From: Rugalucina vietnamica
Lineage: Eukaryota > Mollusca > Bivalvia > Lucinida > Lucinidae
Reading direction: 5' to 3'
DNA: 64,000 bases
NCBI GenBank assembly: GCA_964017185.1
Contig: OZ024871.1
Location: forward strand, 65,786,866 to 65,850,865
The notes beneath the pieces are model-generated. The model saw only the letters and a program-made list of their open reading frames with translations, was not told the DNA's origin and searched no databases. Made by a program: the position numbers and the translations under genes. How positions within the stretch are numbered: position 1 is the stretch's first letter; each line of letters opens with the position of its first letter. Below, in pieces: positions 10,868 through 23,317 of the stretch.

Positions 10868-12023
10868 CCTGGTTCTTGCATAAACTTGGCTTTCTAAAAT
10901 ATAATAAAAATAAAACTGAAATCCTTTGATTCCTTCTTTGAAAATATTAACGGTAACATTGCATGTCATTTTAAACACGTGCAAAGCATCCAGTACCTGC
11001 AAAAGACATTATCAATTTATATACTTTTGCATTCAATAATTAAATCGAATTTGAAACCATTCATTGTCGAAGCTTGCCTTCAATAGGTTCCAATGGACTC
11101 TCCCATTTAAATAACTACTCGTAAAGCATACATTTTATATACTATTAGATGGTCAAAAGAATACAGTTTGCGTATGAACCATCAACCGATTCTTCTATTT
11201 ATTGATGAAAATATATTATTTTGATATCAAGTTGATTCAATTCTTCAACGTCAACACTTAACAGTTTCTGTTTCTTTTTTATACGTGTCTGATATCAGCC
11301 AGCACTTCCAAATGTGCCGGGGAGTAGATTCCTATTCTTAATGTATTTTAAAAATAGCAGTAGTGTCAATGTCTTGTATGCCGTATTTTAATTAATTACT
11401 CTACTGTGTCACTACTGTAATATTGTGATGATATATTGTGATATCGTGTGCAGAATCTGACACCAATAAACGGTCCGGAAGATGGCATAGGAAGTGCTGT
11501 GAGAGCTAATATGCAAAGAAAAGCGGTTGAATGTGCCAATTCGTCACGGATTCCCACATTTGCCGCTATATTAATCTTGCAGGGAAAGACATTTTGACAT
11601 GAATGGCTTAGGAAATCATGCTTGCTATTATCTGTATTTAGAAACCACAGTTCTAAATCATACTTCGATTAGGAACGCTGTAAAGAGTTCATGACAGACA
11701 TTTTATTTTCATCCACCAGATAATTGTATCTCTTTGTAGAGGGTTCTGTGGAAAGTTCGAATAATTGCCTTCTTCATCACATAATATTCACAGTAAAATA
11801 AAAAGAAAACATACCTATTTTAACTTCAACATATCATCTATAAATGCTGTGAAAACCAAGATGGCACACTAAGACATACCAAAATATGATTATTATAAAA
11901 GGTATGGTGCAACAGGGTCTCTCTATAGAAGGATCAAAAATCTTCACCGTATATCCAAAATGTTTTTCGAGGACGAAATTTTCATGTTATGACTATGTGG
12001 CTGAATTTATGAGAAGAAATATA

Positions 12024-12956
12024 CACGTGGAAATAAGTTAGGGAACACCTGTAATAATGTGACTACCACCTTTGGACTATATATATTCTTCTTTGTAAAA
12101 ATTATGAAGAATGTTTTGACAACTTGTCAGAATCTGTAATATCCAAAGTTGCTTCTATGTGAAAATGGTTAGCATCAAACATTATTAGTGGCGGACAGCG
12201 GCCATCTTTGATTCAGAAATTTTTTGCTAAATTTAAGAAACGCACTGCTAGTCGTTGCGATAACTTCATTATTTGAACTCGCATTGTCGTAATGTTTCGC
12301 AAGCATAAAGCTGAGACATAGCTTGTTGAACTCTGATCACAAATTCTTTATTTTCTGACCGACTGTCGGCGGTAGGTCCATACTTCCCTGGGGGTAGGTT
12401 TCTTTGTCACGTTTTGTTCTTTGGGTATACATTTTGCAGGTTGTAAATGTTGGGTCAGATATTCGATATGACCCTTTAGGAATCTAAACATGCACGTTCT
12501 GGTTATAGTGTCCTAGCGAAATTATTCTTTTACTGCTTTATTTGCAAAATATCCAAGAATTTTGCTTTCCATAGAAATCAATGCAAACAGTAGATTTTGT
12601 ATGATTAGCTGGTTTAGAGATGACGCATGAAGCTTTAGGTTAGAAGTCGTTTATTCATTCAAAACCATCAGATTCAACATTTTATTCCTGTTTTGCTATC
12701 AAAAATTGAGTTTTGCGGAGTGCAGAAGCAAAAAGGCAAACTTGTATTCCGTAAAAGTGGAGTTTTTCACATATGGCATATAGGATCCTCCGTAGTATAA
12801 AGACAAAATGTTGTGAATTTCCATAAATTGGTCTGTAGCTAGGCCAAGGTATGAAATATATGTGATAAAAATTTCAGTATCGCCAGAAAAAAGGAAAACG
12901 GATTTTTTCAAACTTTCCCCAAGAGCTCAAAGTGTTCCCTAACTTATTTCCATGTG
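12024..12956. mobile_element. TA-flanked TIR element (mariner-like, non-autonomous)
   Basis: Inverted ends of about 27 bp, starting CACGTGGAAATAAGTTAGGG at the left and mirrored by CCCTAACTTATTTCCATGTG at the right. They lie inside TA duplications within the unit sequence; unit 2 (about 30515-30545) carries the empty site. TA duplication and 0.9-kb size fit a Tc1/mariner-superfamily derivative. No transposase motif was found. Confidence 0.8.
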
Positions 12957-13432
12957 TATATATACACTTTCGTGAATAAAACAGTTTGGCTGATTTAACA
13001 GAGTCCAGACAATGCAACTAAAACCATTAGAGTTTGGACTAATTTGTAGTTGTTTGCTTACAACACTTTGTTGTTATGGACAATTTTAAAGACACCAACT
13101 GTAGAAATGTAAACATTCACGGTCGTATTTCATGTCAAACCGGTGTCAGGGTGAGTATAACTATGTAGGTTCTATAGATGTATTTATAGTGATACAGTAC
13201 AGGTTCAAAAATAAATATGCTTTCAATCTATGTGTAATGCATTAATGCTTAGAAATGTGAATTCCCAAATTAATGTTAAACTGACATAAAGTGTGTCATT
13301 TACATTCTAAATACAAGAACAAATATTAAAGAGCTACGCATTTACGTCTTTGAAAGTGACATATTTGTCAATTAGGGAGTATCCCAATCTATTGCATTGA
13401 TCGCCTTTGACTTGAAAATAGTCAACATTTGG

Positions 13433-14702
13433 AAAAATGGAACTTTGAGGGAACCTATGTGGTTTCGTCGTATATAGAGAAGGAAATGTGGAAACCTTAG
13501 TCCTAAATCATATTTCAATATCTTAACTTCATATCCTATATTAAGATACATCAGCCTGGGCCAAAAAGTTCAGCTTTTTTGATGTTTAAAAAAGTGAGGT
13601 CGATGCGTGTTTTGCGTCGTCGTTTTTACAATGTTTGTCCTTTCTGCGCAATCGCACTAAGGGTAAAACATGAAGCCTGTTCGTTTGCTTAAGGTCGCTT
13701 TGGAGAAGTTGAAGAAGGTCGTTTCGGTCCAGACAATTAACACTACCGGTGAATACCCCTTATTCCGTTATTGTTTCCTCATTTCTAGCCCAGGCATTAT
13801 AACACTAGAAAAAGAATGGTATCCACATTTTCGTCTCTATATAGGAAGGTTTCCACATTTTTTAGATATACGACAATTCATTGGAAAGCCCAGAAATGTG
13901 GATACTTTACTATATAGGGAGGTTTCCACATTTTTTAGATATACGACAATTCATGGAAAAGCCCAGAAATGTGGATACTTTACTATATAGGGAGGTTTCC
14001 ACATTTTTTCATGGGAAACCCTCACATTGTCATATATCTAAAGAATGTGGAAACCTCCCTATATAGTAAAGTATCCACATTTCTGGGCTTTTCCATGAAT
14101 TGTCGTATATCTAAAATGTGGAAACCTCCCTATATAGTAAAGTATCCACATTTCTGGGCTTTCCAATGAATTGTCGTATATCTAAAAAATGTGGAAACCT
14201 CCCTATATAGAGACGAAAATGTGGATACCATTCTTTTTCTAGTGGTATTATGCCTGGGCTAGAAATGTGGAAACAATAACGGAATAAGGGGTATTCACCG
14301 GTGGTGTTAATTGTCTGGAACGAAACGACCTTCTTTAACTTCCCCAAAGCGACCTTTTGACATTCACGGAATAAGGACAATCCTTGATCAGTTGTCCTTG
14401 ATCGAAACGACATGATCTCAAATGACCAGATCATCCTTAATGAAGCAACCAGACAAGGTTCATGTTTTACCCGAGAAAAGCCCGGAAACTGTTCTACAAA
14501 ATGGCTGCTAAAGATCGCTTCACGGAGACATGCTGAATAAAAAAAGCCGACAGGAGGTTAATTCTGACTTCTTTTCCGATCTAAATATCTCTATACCAAG
14601 TTGAGATATTGATATATCATTTGTGACTAAGGTATCCACATTTCCTGCTCTATATACGAGGAAATCAAGGGTTCCCCTATAATTCCATTGATCCCAACAT
14701 TT
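13433..14702. mobile_element. Foldback element, about 1.27 kb, almost fully palindromic
   Basis: The two halves are inverted copies of each other around about 14022. Each arm (about 635 bp) carries repeated phrases GGAGGTTTCCACATTTTT and CCCAGAAATGTGGATAC; CATTTTTC is near the centre. Unit 2 shows the uninterrupted site near 31340-31365. The mirrored ORFs at 13670-13990 and 14111-14434 follow from the palindrome and are not genes. Confidence 0.8.
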
Positions 14703-15930
14703 TCCCATAGAATTCAAGCCAAACCTGTGAAAATGCGTCTAAACTTGTCATCTAACGTTTCCCTAAAACTGCTGGACAATTTTTAAAAATATTTCAAAGG
14801 TCATTTACTACCATCACAATCTGTTGACCTCGATGTGGAGTGAATTTCCAATTGTGCATGATTTTTATCTGAACCGGCACTTAACTCTAGTTAGCTGTAA
14901 GGCGCTTCTGAATCCCCTGTGATAAGACTAGCTTTAGTGCAGGCCCCAGACAATTAAGTTTTTTTTTGTGTGTCGTGATTTATGTAGGTCAATATTTACT
15001 CGGCTGATCTTATTTCGGCTCTTGTTCTGTCTAGCATAAAAAACAACGACAAGCGATAGACAGCTTAGTTTGATTATTTTGCCTGAGCGGTTTCATTTGT
15101 AGGATCATTTTGCCGAGGGCATATAGGGAAAAAAGACAATGATTAGGTTTGGCCATGATTTAACATCCCAGTCAACATGCCGGGACGGAGTCATCGCTTC
15201 CTGTGTGTCAAACAATCCTCTGGGGAGGATAGATTTTGCTTCTGATTACTACACAGACGAGGTCATAGAAGTACTTAAATAGAGACGTTAATGATCCACA
15301 GAAAGTACTCTATGCACAATAATTTGGAAGTCACTTCGTCTGCGTGTTTTAGCTAATGAACTACAGGCACCTTGTTTGGTCTCTAAGTCACCGGAGTAAA
15401 AGACGTTCAACGTAATCTTAGTTGTCACCTAAATACGCAATGTGGTCTGACACGGGCTGTCGTGTATGTTACTAAGTATGAGACTTATTCGACGGAATCC
15501 ACGCACTTTCTTTTCTTACTAATTCGAAGGGAAGAAAATATTTATTCACATCATATGACAGATACATTCCAAAACAAAACACTGAAAAATGTGTTTGTTC
15601 TTAATTTTACTTGAAATATGCCATAACACATGGGAAAAAAAACGCAATCAATTTTAATTTGGTAGTTTGATTTATTTAGTCTTTGCCTGAATACATTTGA
15701 CCCCAAATTACAAATCAAGAAACAAAGTTATAAGATCATATTGACATTGTTTGAATAAACCTCGCTTCTTTGAAGCTCAAGATTTCTTTGATTAATTGCA
15801 ATTTCAGATCTTGTTCTGTCTGGCTAATATACAATGGACAGACATCGTTAGACATCTAACTTTGATAAGTTGCTTAAACGCTGTCATCAACTGAAGGTTG
15901 ATTCGAAGACATTGAGAACCGTTACTTTTT

Positions 15931-17296
15931 ATACCCCGCCACTTAAAAAAGTGCGGGGTATTATGTTATACCCTCCAAAAAAATTTGCGTTCGAGTGTCC
16001 GTCCGTCTGTCCGTCTGTCTGTCCGTCCGTCAGCGTTTCGTTTCCGGGCTCTATCTTGAGCATTTATTGACCGATTTTCTTCAAACTTTGTATAGGAGTT
16101 TATATCTGGAAGGAGTGGTTTGGGATTGAAGATGGGTAAATTTCGTCAAATAAGTACAGAGTAATGGCCCTTGATTTATGTTAAAATTTCGTTTCCGGGC
16201 TCTATCTTGAGTATTTATTGACCGATTTTCTTCAAACTTTGTATAGGAGTTTATACCATGAAGGAGTGGTCTGGGATTGAAGATGGGTAAATTTCGTCAA
16301 ATAAGTACAGAGTTATGGCCCTTGATTTACGTTAAAATTTTGTTTCCGGGCTCTATCTTGAGCTTTTATTGACCGATTTTCTTCAAACTTTGTATAGGAG
16401 TTCATATCAAGAAGGAGTGGTCTGGGATTGAAGATGGGTAAATTTTGTCAAATATGTACAGAGTTATGGCCCTTGATTTACGTTAAAATTTTGTTTCCGG
16501 GCTCTATCTTGAGCATTTATTGACCGATTTTCTTCAAACTTTGTATAGGAGTTCATACCAAGAAGGAGCCGGTCTGGGATTGCCAATGGGTAAATTTCGT
16601 CAAATAAGTACAGAGTTATGGCCCTTGATTTACGTTAAAATTTTGTTTCCGAGCTCTATCTTGAGCATCATTGACCGATTTTCTTCAAACTTTGTATAGG
16701 AGTTCATACCAGGAATGAGTGATTTGGGATTGAAGATGGGTAAATTTTGTCAAATAAGTACAGAGTTATGGCCCTTGATTTACATTAAAATTTTGTTTCC
16801 GAACTCTATCTTGAGCATTTATTGACCGATTTTCTTCAAACTTTGTATAGGAGTTCATATCAGGAAGGAATGGTTTGGGATTGACGATGGGTAAATTTTG
16901 TCAAATAAGTACAGAGTTATGGCCCTTGATTTACATTAAAATTTCGTTTCCGAACTCTATCTTGAGCATTTATTGACCGATTTTCTTCAAACTTTGTATA
17001 GGAATTCATATCAGGAAGGAGTGGTTTGGGATTGAAAATGAATAAATTTAGTTAAATAAGTACAGAGTTATGTCCCATGATTTACATTAAAATTTCGTTT
17101 CCTGCCTCTGTTTTGTGCATTTATCAACCAATTTTATTCAAACTTTGTATAAAAGTTCAAATCAGGAAGTAGTGGTTTGGGATTGAAGACGGGTAAATTT
17201 TATCAATGTATACAGAGTTATGGTCCTTCATTTATAACAAAATTTTGTTCTGCTCTTTATCTTGAGAATTTATTGAGAAACATTTTTGCGGGGTAT
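15931..17296 (+). mobile_element. Tandem-core element, pearl/HINE type, family 2
   Basis: Begins ATACCCCGCC with a short stem (GCCACTT/AAGTGC), then a GTCC/GTCT microsatellite (about 15997-16032), then about eight core repeats of about 152 bp, ending GCGGGGTAT. The ends are inverted (ATACCCCGC/GCGGGGTAT). Same architecture as family 1 but unrelated core sequence, and with the microsatellite at the opposite end relative to this strand. Core phrases: TTCTTCAAACTTTGTATAGG, TACAGAGTTATGGCCCTTGA. No protein. Confidence 0.8.
16030..17260 (+). repeat. Core tandem array, about 152-bp monomer, about 8 copies
   Basis: ATTGACCGATTTTCTTCAAA recurs near 16067, 16218, 16369, 16521, 16671, 16823 and 16975, with a degraded last copy near 17126. 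Monomers diverge towards the right end. Confidence 0.9.
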
Positions 17297-17312
17297 CATG
17301 CATGCCTGCAGC

Positions 17313-17576
17313 GCTTTTATTTATTTATTTTTTTTTTGGATTCAGTTTTACGTCCCTTTCAAGCTTTACGTCACTCATATCGAGACGAATCAATCGGTAG
17401 GTGGGGCGAAAACCGGAGTACCCGGGGAAAAACCACCTGACACACCCGCAAGCAGAACATGGCTTGTCTCACATATGGATTCGTGCCCCGTGCGAGGCGC
17501 GAACCCACATCGGTGAGATGATCGAATGATCAAGAGCACTGAAGTCAGCGACCTTAACCACTCGGCCACGGGGGCC
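17313..17576 (-). mobile_element. tRNA-derived SINE, full-length head and A-rich tail
   Basis: On the minus strand the head carries an A box TGGCCGAGTGGTTAAGG (17552-17568) and a B box GGGTTCGCGCCTC (17494-17506), as in tRNA-Leu/Ser. A roughly 160-bp body follows with CCCGGGTACTCCGG. The tail ends in an A/TAAA-rich tract (17314-17338). The tRNA-like head is not a tRNA gene: it lacks a foldable acceptor/variable arm and continues into the SINE body. It sits directly beside the family 2 tandem-core element. Confidence 0.8.
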
Positions 17577-17577
17577 G

Positions 17578-17825
17578 CGTTACGAAAACTTGTTCATGCA
17601 ATATACAAAAAATGTTAGTTGTAAAAAGATAAAAGTATTCAGCCTCGGCGAGGCGGTTCTAACGAGTACCCACAATCTATGTTTTGGAGCAAAAATAAGA
17701 AAAATAGGTTTAGCCCTGCAAACCCCAGTTATTCTATATAAAATTTGGGTTTAAAGGGGTATATTTTTCAAGGGGTACATTTTTCAAGGAAATGTTTTCC
17801 TGATATAACGGCAAAAGGTATCTTG
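17578..17825 (-). mobile_element. Palindromic MITE (family P), copy 2, partial palindrome
   Basis: Inverted relative to 2101-2366: begins TTACGAAAAC, contains GCCTCGGCGAGGCGGTTCTA and ACCCCAGTTATTCTATATA, ends GAAATGTTTTCCTGAT. Half of the central palindrome is missing. Confidence 0.7.
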
Positions 17826-18299
17826 TTATAACGTCATGAGAAAGAAAGTTTGTCATGAGATAGTTAACCGACCAGGCCTTGTTTAAACAACACCAAAACG
17901 AAGGCGCTGTTTGATGGCTGCACAGCCGATTTATGTCTTTCTTGATATGCAAAAAAGCAGGCTTTACCATTTAGATTAGAATAATAGCAGTTAAAGATGG
18001 ATACTCAGGGGTTTTGAAATGGAGACCTGATTGTCAACAGAACAAAACAGTTGAATGTGTGAAATGTATTGTTAGTTTGCTGATTGTCCTTCTTTTAAGA
18101 ACTTGTCATTCACGAAAGCATCTGTTATGGCCAGACTATTCAGCGATTCTTATTTTAGCAATCTGTTTCCATATTGGGCATTCGTATCATTTTAACATCA
18201 TTACTGACTCATGTTAACCGTCAAATGTAACGCAAGACATTCACAAAGCACAATTCAATTGCTTTCTTTATTGAAATTAGGTAAATTATAGAAACAATG

Positions 18300-18465
18300 C
18301 CATCAGGAAAACATTTTCGAGGCGGATCGAACGTGTCAAACGTGTACACACAATATATGTTTTGAGCAAAAGTATATATTAAAAACATCACACTTTTTTC
18401 CAATAAAATTGTCAATTTTTAATGCTTATAAAAATTTCTGTATATTGCCTGAGCGTGTTTTTGTA
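18300..18465 (+). mobile_element. Palindromic MITE (family P), 3' fragment
   Basis: Matches the right half of family P (TACACACAATATATGTTTTG, GTATATTGCCTGAGCGTG, TTTTTGTAATG). Its position relative to units 1 and 3 marks it as an insertion in unit 2. Confidence 0.6.
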
Positions 18466-18712
18466 ATGCTTTTTGGACAAATCTGTCAGAAATCGTCATA
18501 GAATCGTCTCAGAATAGTAAAAAGATGCCATTAAGACTGCCATCTGCAACTGGTTTCAAACATGAACTTGCAGCACACTTATCGATGGTTATAATTTCCC
18601 GTGAAGTCAACGAACAGATATTGTTTAAACAAGTCGGTAAGTACAGTTTAAGTTAGGAAAATATAAGGTTGTTTTTCAGTTTAAGTTCATAAAAATCGAT
18701 TCATGCTACCAT

Positions 18713-18930
18713 GAAAAGGTACAAGTAGGCAATGATAAGGAAATGGCGTAATCAGAAAGAAATTCCAACTCCACAAACCGAGGGGTGGGAAAAAACTAAA
18801 ATGACACTATATCACAAGCTGAGTGAGCAGCTATTCCCCGAAAGGCGGCCACTCAGTTACCCGAGCTTAATTAAAATATGAAAACATACATAAGGCTCAA
18901 ACATCACAAACATTCGACTCCAAGACGCTC
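18713..18930 (+). repeat. Interspersed repeat R, copy 2
   Basis: Same sequence class as 6140-6462 and absent at the matching site of units 1 and 3 (ACTATGAAAACGCTCAT runs through), so inserted after duplication. Confidence 0.65.
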
Positions 18931-20849
18931 ATTGGAAATATCCGCAAATGGAAACCGCTGGAAAACATCGACGACTATAATGTGTACCATGAAATAAAAA
19001 TAAACAGATAAACAACGCCTCAAAGACAGGCGTCTTTGTTATTTTTTCATACTTTAACTTAGTACCGATAGAACATGGCTCCCAATTTTGTTTCCATAGA
19101 TGGTGAAGTATAAAAACATCTTCGCAAAATTGAAAATTAGCAAACATCAGGAACTTGTAAAACAGAAAAGAATAACACCATACCCTCAGATGGGAAACAA
19201 ACAAAGGGATAATTAGGTACTGATACAAAAAGAGATCATACGGTAGCCGAGTGAGCAGATGTTTCCGTAGAGGTTGACACTCAGTCACATGAATTTGAGT
19301 TATTAACTAAACATATTAAGACACACATAAAGACTTAAGCAACACTAAACATTGACATCAAAATAATAAAAAAAATGAACTACACCTCAAGTCATATTCA
19401 ATTTGGTGATAAAATAATTCCAGATATAATTGGGTTCAAAACAGCTATAATTCTCCTCTGAATATTAGAGTATATCAAATGCTTATTAATAACTCTTTTT
19501 TTTTTCAATTTACATGTAGTTAACAATTTAATAAACTTTCATTTAATACAACATTGTGCATTCAGCATTACGTATTGAATACATAAGTGCATGCACTGAC
19601 ATAGACACAATTTTAATTGCTTTTAGTAGTTGTCAGCGAGATATCAGTTGTATGCAGCTTTTTCACTTTATTTTGTGGTGTGGAAATGACAGCGAAATTG
19701 TGTTCTGATATATTACGATATGAACGTTTCGGTGGCAAATGTGTTCTACTAATCAGCCCTAGAAGAAGCAAATTATGGAAGTTGCTACAGAGATAATCAT
19801 TATAAAATGCTGTTCATCCATGACCTTTGAGTCAGTGTACATTTATTTATAGAAACAGACAATAAAGACATTTGTCAGTGTAACTATAAAGCAAATGGCA
19901 AAGACCTGGACAAATCCTAAGTTAGTTAACACTGCATGAAAAAGTCGATTTAGGCACCATAGTAAAAGTGTTGCAAACATACTGAAATGCCAGAATTTAC
20001 TAAGGCTTGCTTCATATTTGACTTCATTTGAAGTTCATGCGCATTACATTTGCCTATGGAAAATGTCTGTGTTTACACAAGTATACGGATGGTGGCGCAC
20101 ATTTAGCTTGCCGCATTTACTTAATTGTGTGCGACCTGTGCATATGTTAAATGCATTATAAGATTCAAACCCTTATCGTGCAGTACGTAAATATGTTGTC
20201 AAATTTTATTGTTTACTTTAAACGTTTTACCAAATATTTGCATAGCATGCTATTTCCCGTTCATGTTAACCTTTACTACGTATGTGAATATTAATCTGCA
20301 TGAAGCAATTTACCGACTAATGCAAATAAAAACGTGAGCAGTCATTTTGAATACGCTATGCAAATGTAAATCAAATAAAAAAAATTGCCATGCAAATGCA
20401 ATCCTTTTAAATGACTTGTTTAATGTAATTCAAATTGTACAGTAAATTGATTTCAAATATCTATTTTTCAACATGAATGGTACATGCAGCAAATATAAGA
20501 AAAATATAAGTATGCCAATTGCAATTCAGAATCATGTAAACATGCGCGCATATTATTCTTGAATTAGATTTGCATATCTATGTAAAGGCTGCAGAAATGA
20601 GATATTTTTATCTTTCAAACATATGCAAACATGTGGCAAATACAAAAATGAGACCACGTTTGCAGGTGTCAAATATAGATATAATATTCATGTTTGCTAA
20701 CATATGTGCAGACTGCATACAAATATATTTACGTAGTATATTTGCTGTTGTATGATAGGGTAATATTTGCAATATATATTTGCATAGGTTGGTATGCATA
20801 TCGGGGTTATTATGATTTGATCTGGTAGTGGGGTATGCTTTCTGGTAGG

Positions 20850-20968
20850 TTGGGTTGTTTGATTGTGGTTTAACGTCCCACCAACAGCTAAGGTCATATG
20901 GAGACGGGACCTCGGTTTGTAGTCCCATCCGACGGACTGGAGAAGCCAGGGGTCGAACCTGCGATTGA
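20850..20968 (-). mobile_element. SINE fragment
   Basis: Minus strand carries a B-box-like GGTTCGACCCC (20949-20959), a GGGACTACAAACCGAGG body and a GGGACGTTAAACCACAATCA tail; the A box is missing. The GACGTTAAAC tail is shared with 22590-22760. Confidence 0.6.
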
Positions 20969-22589
20969 TTTTGGTCAAATTACATCTTTTCTTTCCCTAG
21001 ATCCATTAACTGTCATGATTGTCGATCCAGTGCTTCAAACCGCAGAACACATTGTCGCCACCAAAGTCCTTGACTAGTTAATATCCTTTTGGTGTACAGT
21101 AAACTAAATATGCACGATATAATATGTAAATCATTGAGTTAGCAAGACAATATGTAGCCTCTTCAAGCCATAAATTAGAAATGGTATGTTTTTACGCAAA
21201 TCCTTATCAATACATGCATTTCGGTTTATTGAGGAAACTCGTTCCTGTGCGCTTTATTTTGTTGAAATATTTGAACTTACAGCTCTCGAATTTCACATGT
21301 AACTGACTTATAGTTATGAAATTATTATTTTTAATAAAAAAGGAGCCTATTGGAATGCAATTGCCCACATATTAACTTGAAATATTACACGTAGTTGTAA
21401 TTAAACTTAATTGTATTTCGATAGCATGTTGGATATAAATTTTAGAAAATTGCGAGTTTTGTGGAGAATAAAATGTAACAAAAATCATTGAAGAATCGTA
21501 CATATATAATGTCAATAACTATCCTGTCGACGCAAAATTTTGCTAAACATTTATGTTAAATATTAAATAACGCTTTTGTTTCATATCCCAGCTAACTGAT
21601 CGTTAAACAGACAACACTATGAAAACGAAAACGTGTTACACTTAAAAGATGCTCGACAGTTTGAACTAAACGATGGTTAAATTTTGTTCTCTATTGTCCA
21701 TGTCATTACCCCGAGATGCAGAGTCATAATGTTAATTCTACATAATAATGAATAAATGTTCTACAACGAATTTAGCACCGATGTAACAATAGTTTTTTTT
21801 TTTGTTTTTTTTTTGTTTGTTTGTTTTTTTTAAGACACACGCGGATGATGCTTCAACGCTACGAATAACGAATATTTCCCGAAAACTTGCAGTTTGTTAT
21901 AAATGATTTCCAAGAAATGTTGTCAATCCTTTCTGAAGCTACTCAAATCCTTTTATGAATAGCATACGATAAGATAAGAGGCGGGCGTGTTTAAGCACAT
22001 GTGTTCCGCGCACATCAAAAGAATGATTCCAGACGCATAGGTTATTGCATAGCTAATTGGTTAATTAGCGCCTACATCAATCAAATGAAACTGGAACGTA
22101 TTTTATCTTAAAAGACGGTCTTTTGAGACGCTATACATACAATTCTCTTAAATAAATTTATTTATTTATTAGAAAAACGGACAATTCCATAACATTATCG
22201 GATTGAATACCCACATCTTGATACGCCTTAAATTTTGTTTCATTAGATGCTAATGTTTATATTCTCCTTCAGATAGCATCAAAAACCTAATTTTAAGTAT
22301 CCTTTTACGATCAGGTACCATCAGGGTCAGGCCACGAAGATTAAGTCGAATCTGTAATACTCGCACGCGCGCGCGAGCACACATCATGTACAGGTCGTGT
22401 ACAGCATCACTACAAAGTAAGATGCGGAAACGTTCTATATAATTCTGCACAGACTCAAGCCATCCTACTGAAAACATATATCTGATCTTCCGTCCAGGTC
22501 CAACAAAAGCATTTCATGAAACATGATGTACATGGAGCCTTGTTATCACTGCCCCGGTTTAACTGCCTGGTTTATCCCGGTTTAATTGT
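20969..22589. other. Interior of the 7.9-kb element, no gene seen
   Basis: AT-rich, short ORFs only. Contains a T-rich run (about 21789-21830) and a short CG-alternating tract near 22365-22375. No transposase motif. Confidence 0.4.
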
Positions 22590-22760
22590 TTGTTTATATT
22601 GAGGTTTAACGTCTCAGTCAACATTTTTTTTCAGTCATGTCGGGACGGAGCCATTACTCCCTAGGTATTTACCAGTACTGTAGGGAGTTAAACGAAACTC
22701 TCTTAGCTGTTATCCCGCATATCCGTCACATTTACTGGTAAAGTGAAAGCCGTGTCCGGC
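22590..22760 (-). mobile_element. SINE tail fragment
   Basis: Minus strand: CAGTACTGGTAAATACC, GGCTCCGTCCCGACATGACT, TTGACTGAGACGTTAAACC. The same phrases occur in the SINE at 48606-48795. No tRNA head. Confidence 0.6.
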
Positions 22761-22941
22761 ACAATATATGGTGGGAATATGGCCGCCGCCCTTTGAGGCC
22801 TAAAGAGAAATAGATGGGCTGTTTGTGTCCTCAGTGAAAGCATATACATGTACGCTACTGACTGACCATCGGATTACTGGTTAACTGCTCAGGCGGAGCT
22901 TGCTCAAGTTAATCCGTACATATATTCTTAGTGGCTTGTTA

Positions 22942-23037
22942 ATTTAGTTTTTTCCCCCACCTCGGTTTTTGGAGTGGGAATCTTTTTTTCTGATTGCGCC
23001 TTTTCCTGATCGTTGTCTACTTGTACCTTTTTCTGTG
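22942..23037 (-). repeat. Interspersed repeat R, fragment
   Basis: Inverted match to the first part of R (CCCCCACCTCGGTTTTTGGA, GATTGCGCCTTTTCCTGATC, TACTTGTACC). Confidence 0.65.
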
Positions 23038-23317
23038 GGTGGTTAGATTGAAGCACGTTTTGTACATTCTAATTTTGTGGATAGGAGTCCCATAAAATGA
23101 AGACCACGTCCCTACATGATCATAGCTGTTGACTGGGATGTCTAGCATTAATTCAAACAAACAAACATTTAATGCTAAACTGTCACGAGCAGACTGACAT
23201 AACTACACCGAAGAGCTTGTAAAACGCAAAAGTTGTAATTCAAATGTTTTTCATATCTATAAAAATTCGATTTTATCAATTTTGACACAATATAAGCATT
23301 CGTTTGTTTGCAAACTA

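Larger units (their letters stand above)
4308..14918 (+). repeat. Tandem segmental duplication, unit 1
   Basis: First of three head-to-tail copies. Blocks in order: a GTGCAGGCCCC/ACAATTAAGTTTT block (4317-5340), a CACACCAAAACGAAG block (5675-6000), a CAATTGCTTT/AGGTAAATTATAG block (about 7060-7128), a CCATTAAGAATGTCGTC block (9190-9300), then blocks at 9370-9900, 9990-10560, 10600-11040, 11040-11900 and 12960-13430, ending at 14705-14918. The same blocks recur in the same order in units 2 and 3. Bases agree at roughly nine in ten by eye. Insertions specific to this copy are listed separately. No ORF is preserved across copies at useful length. Confidence 0.85.

Noticed and set aside
10820-11002. 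Poly-serine ORF
   Set aside because: Translation of the (ATG)n microsatellite on the minus strand.
13670-14434. Two similar ORFs of 106-107 codons on opposite strands
   Set aside because: They are mirror images created by the foldback palindrome.
17494-17576. Possible tRNA-Leu/Ser gene on the minus strand
   Set aside because: A and B boxes are present but the sequence does not close into a tRNA and runs on into a SINE body with an A-rich tail.
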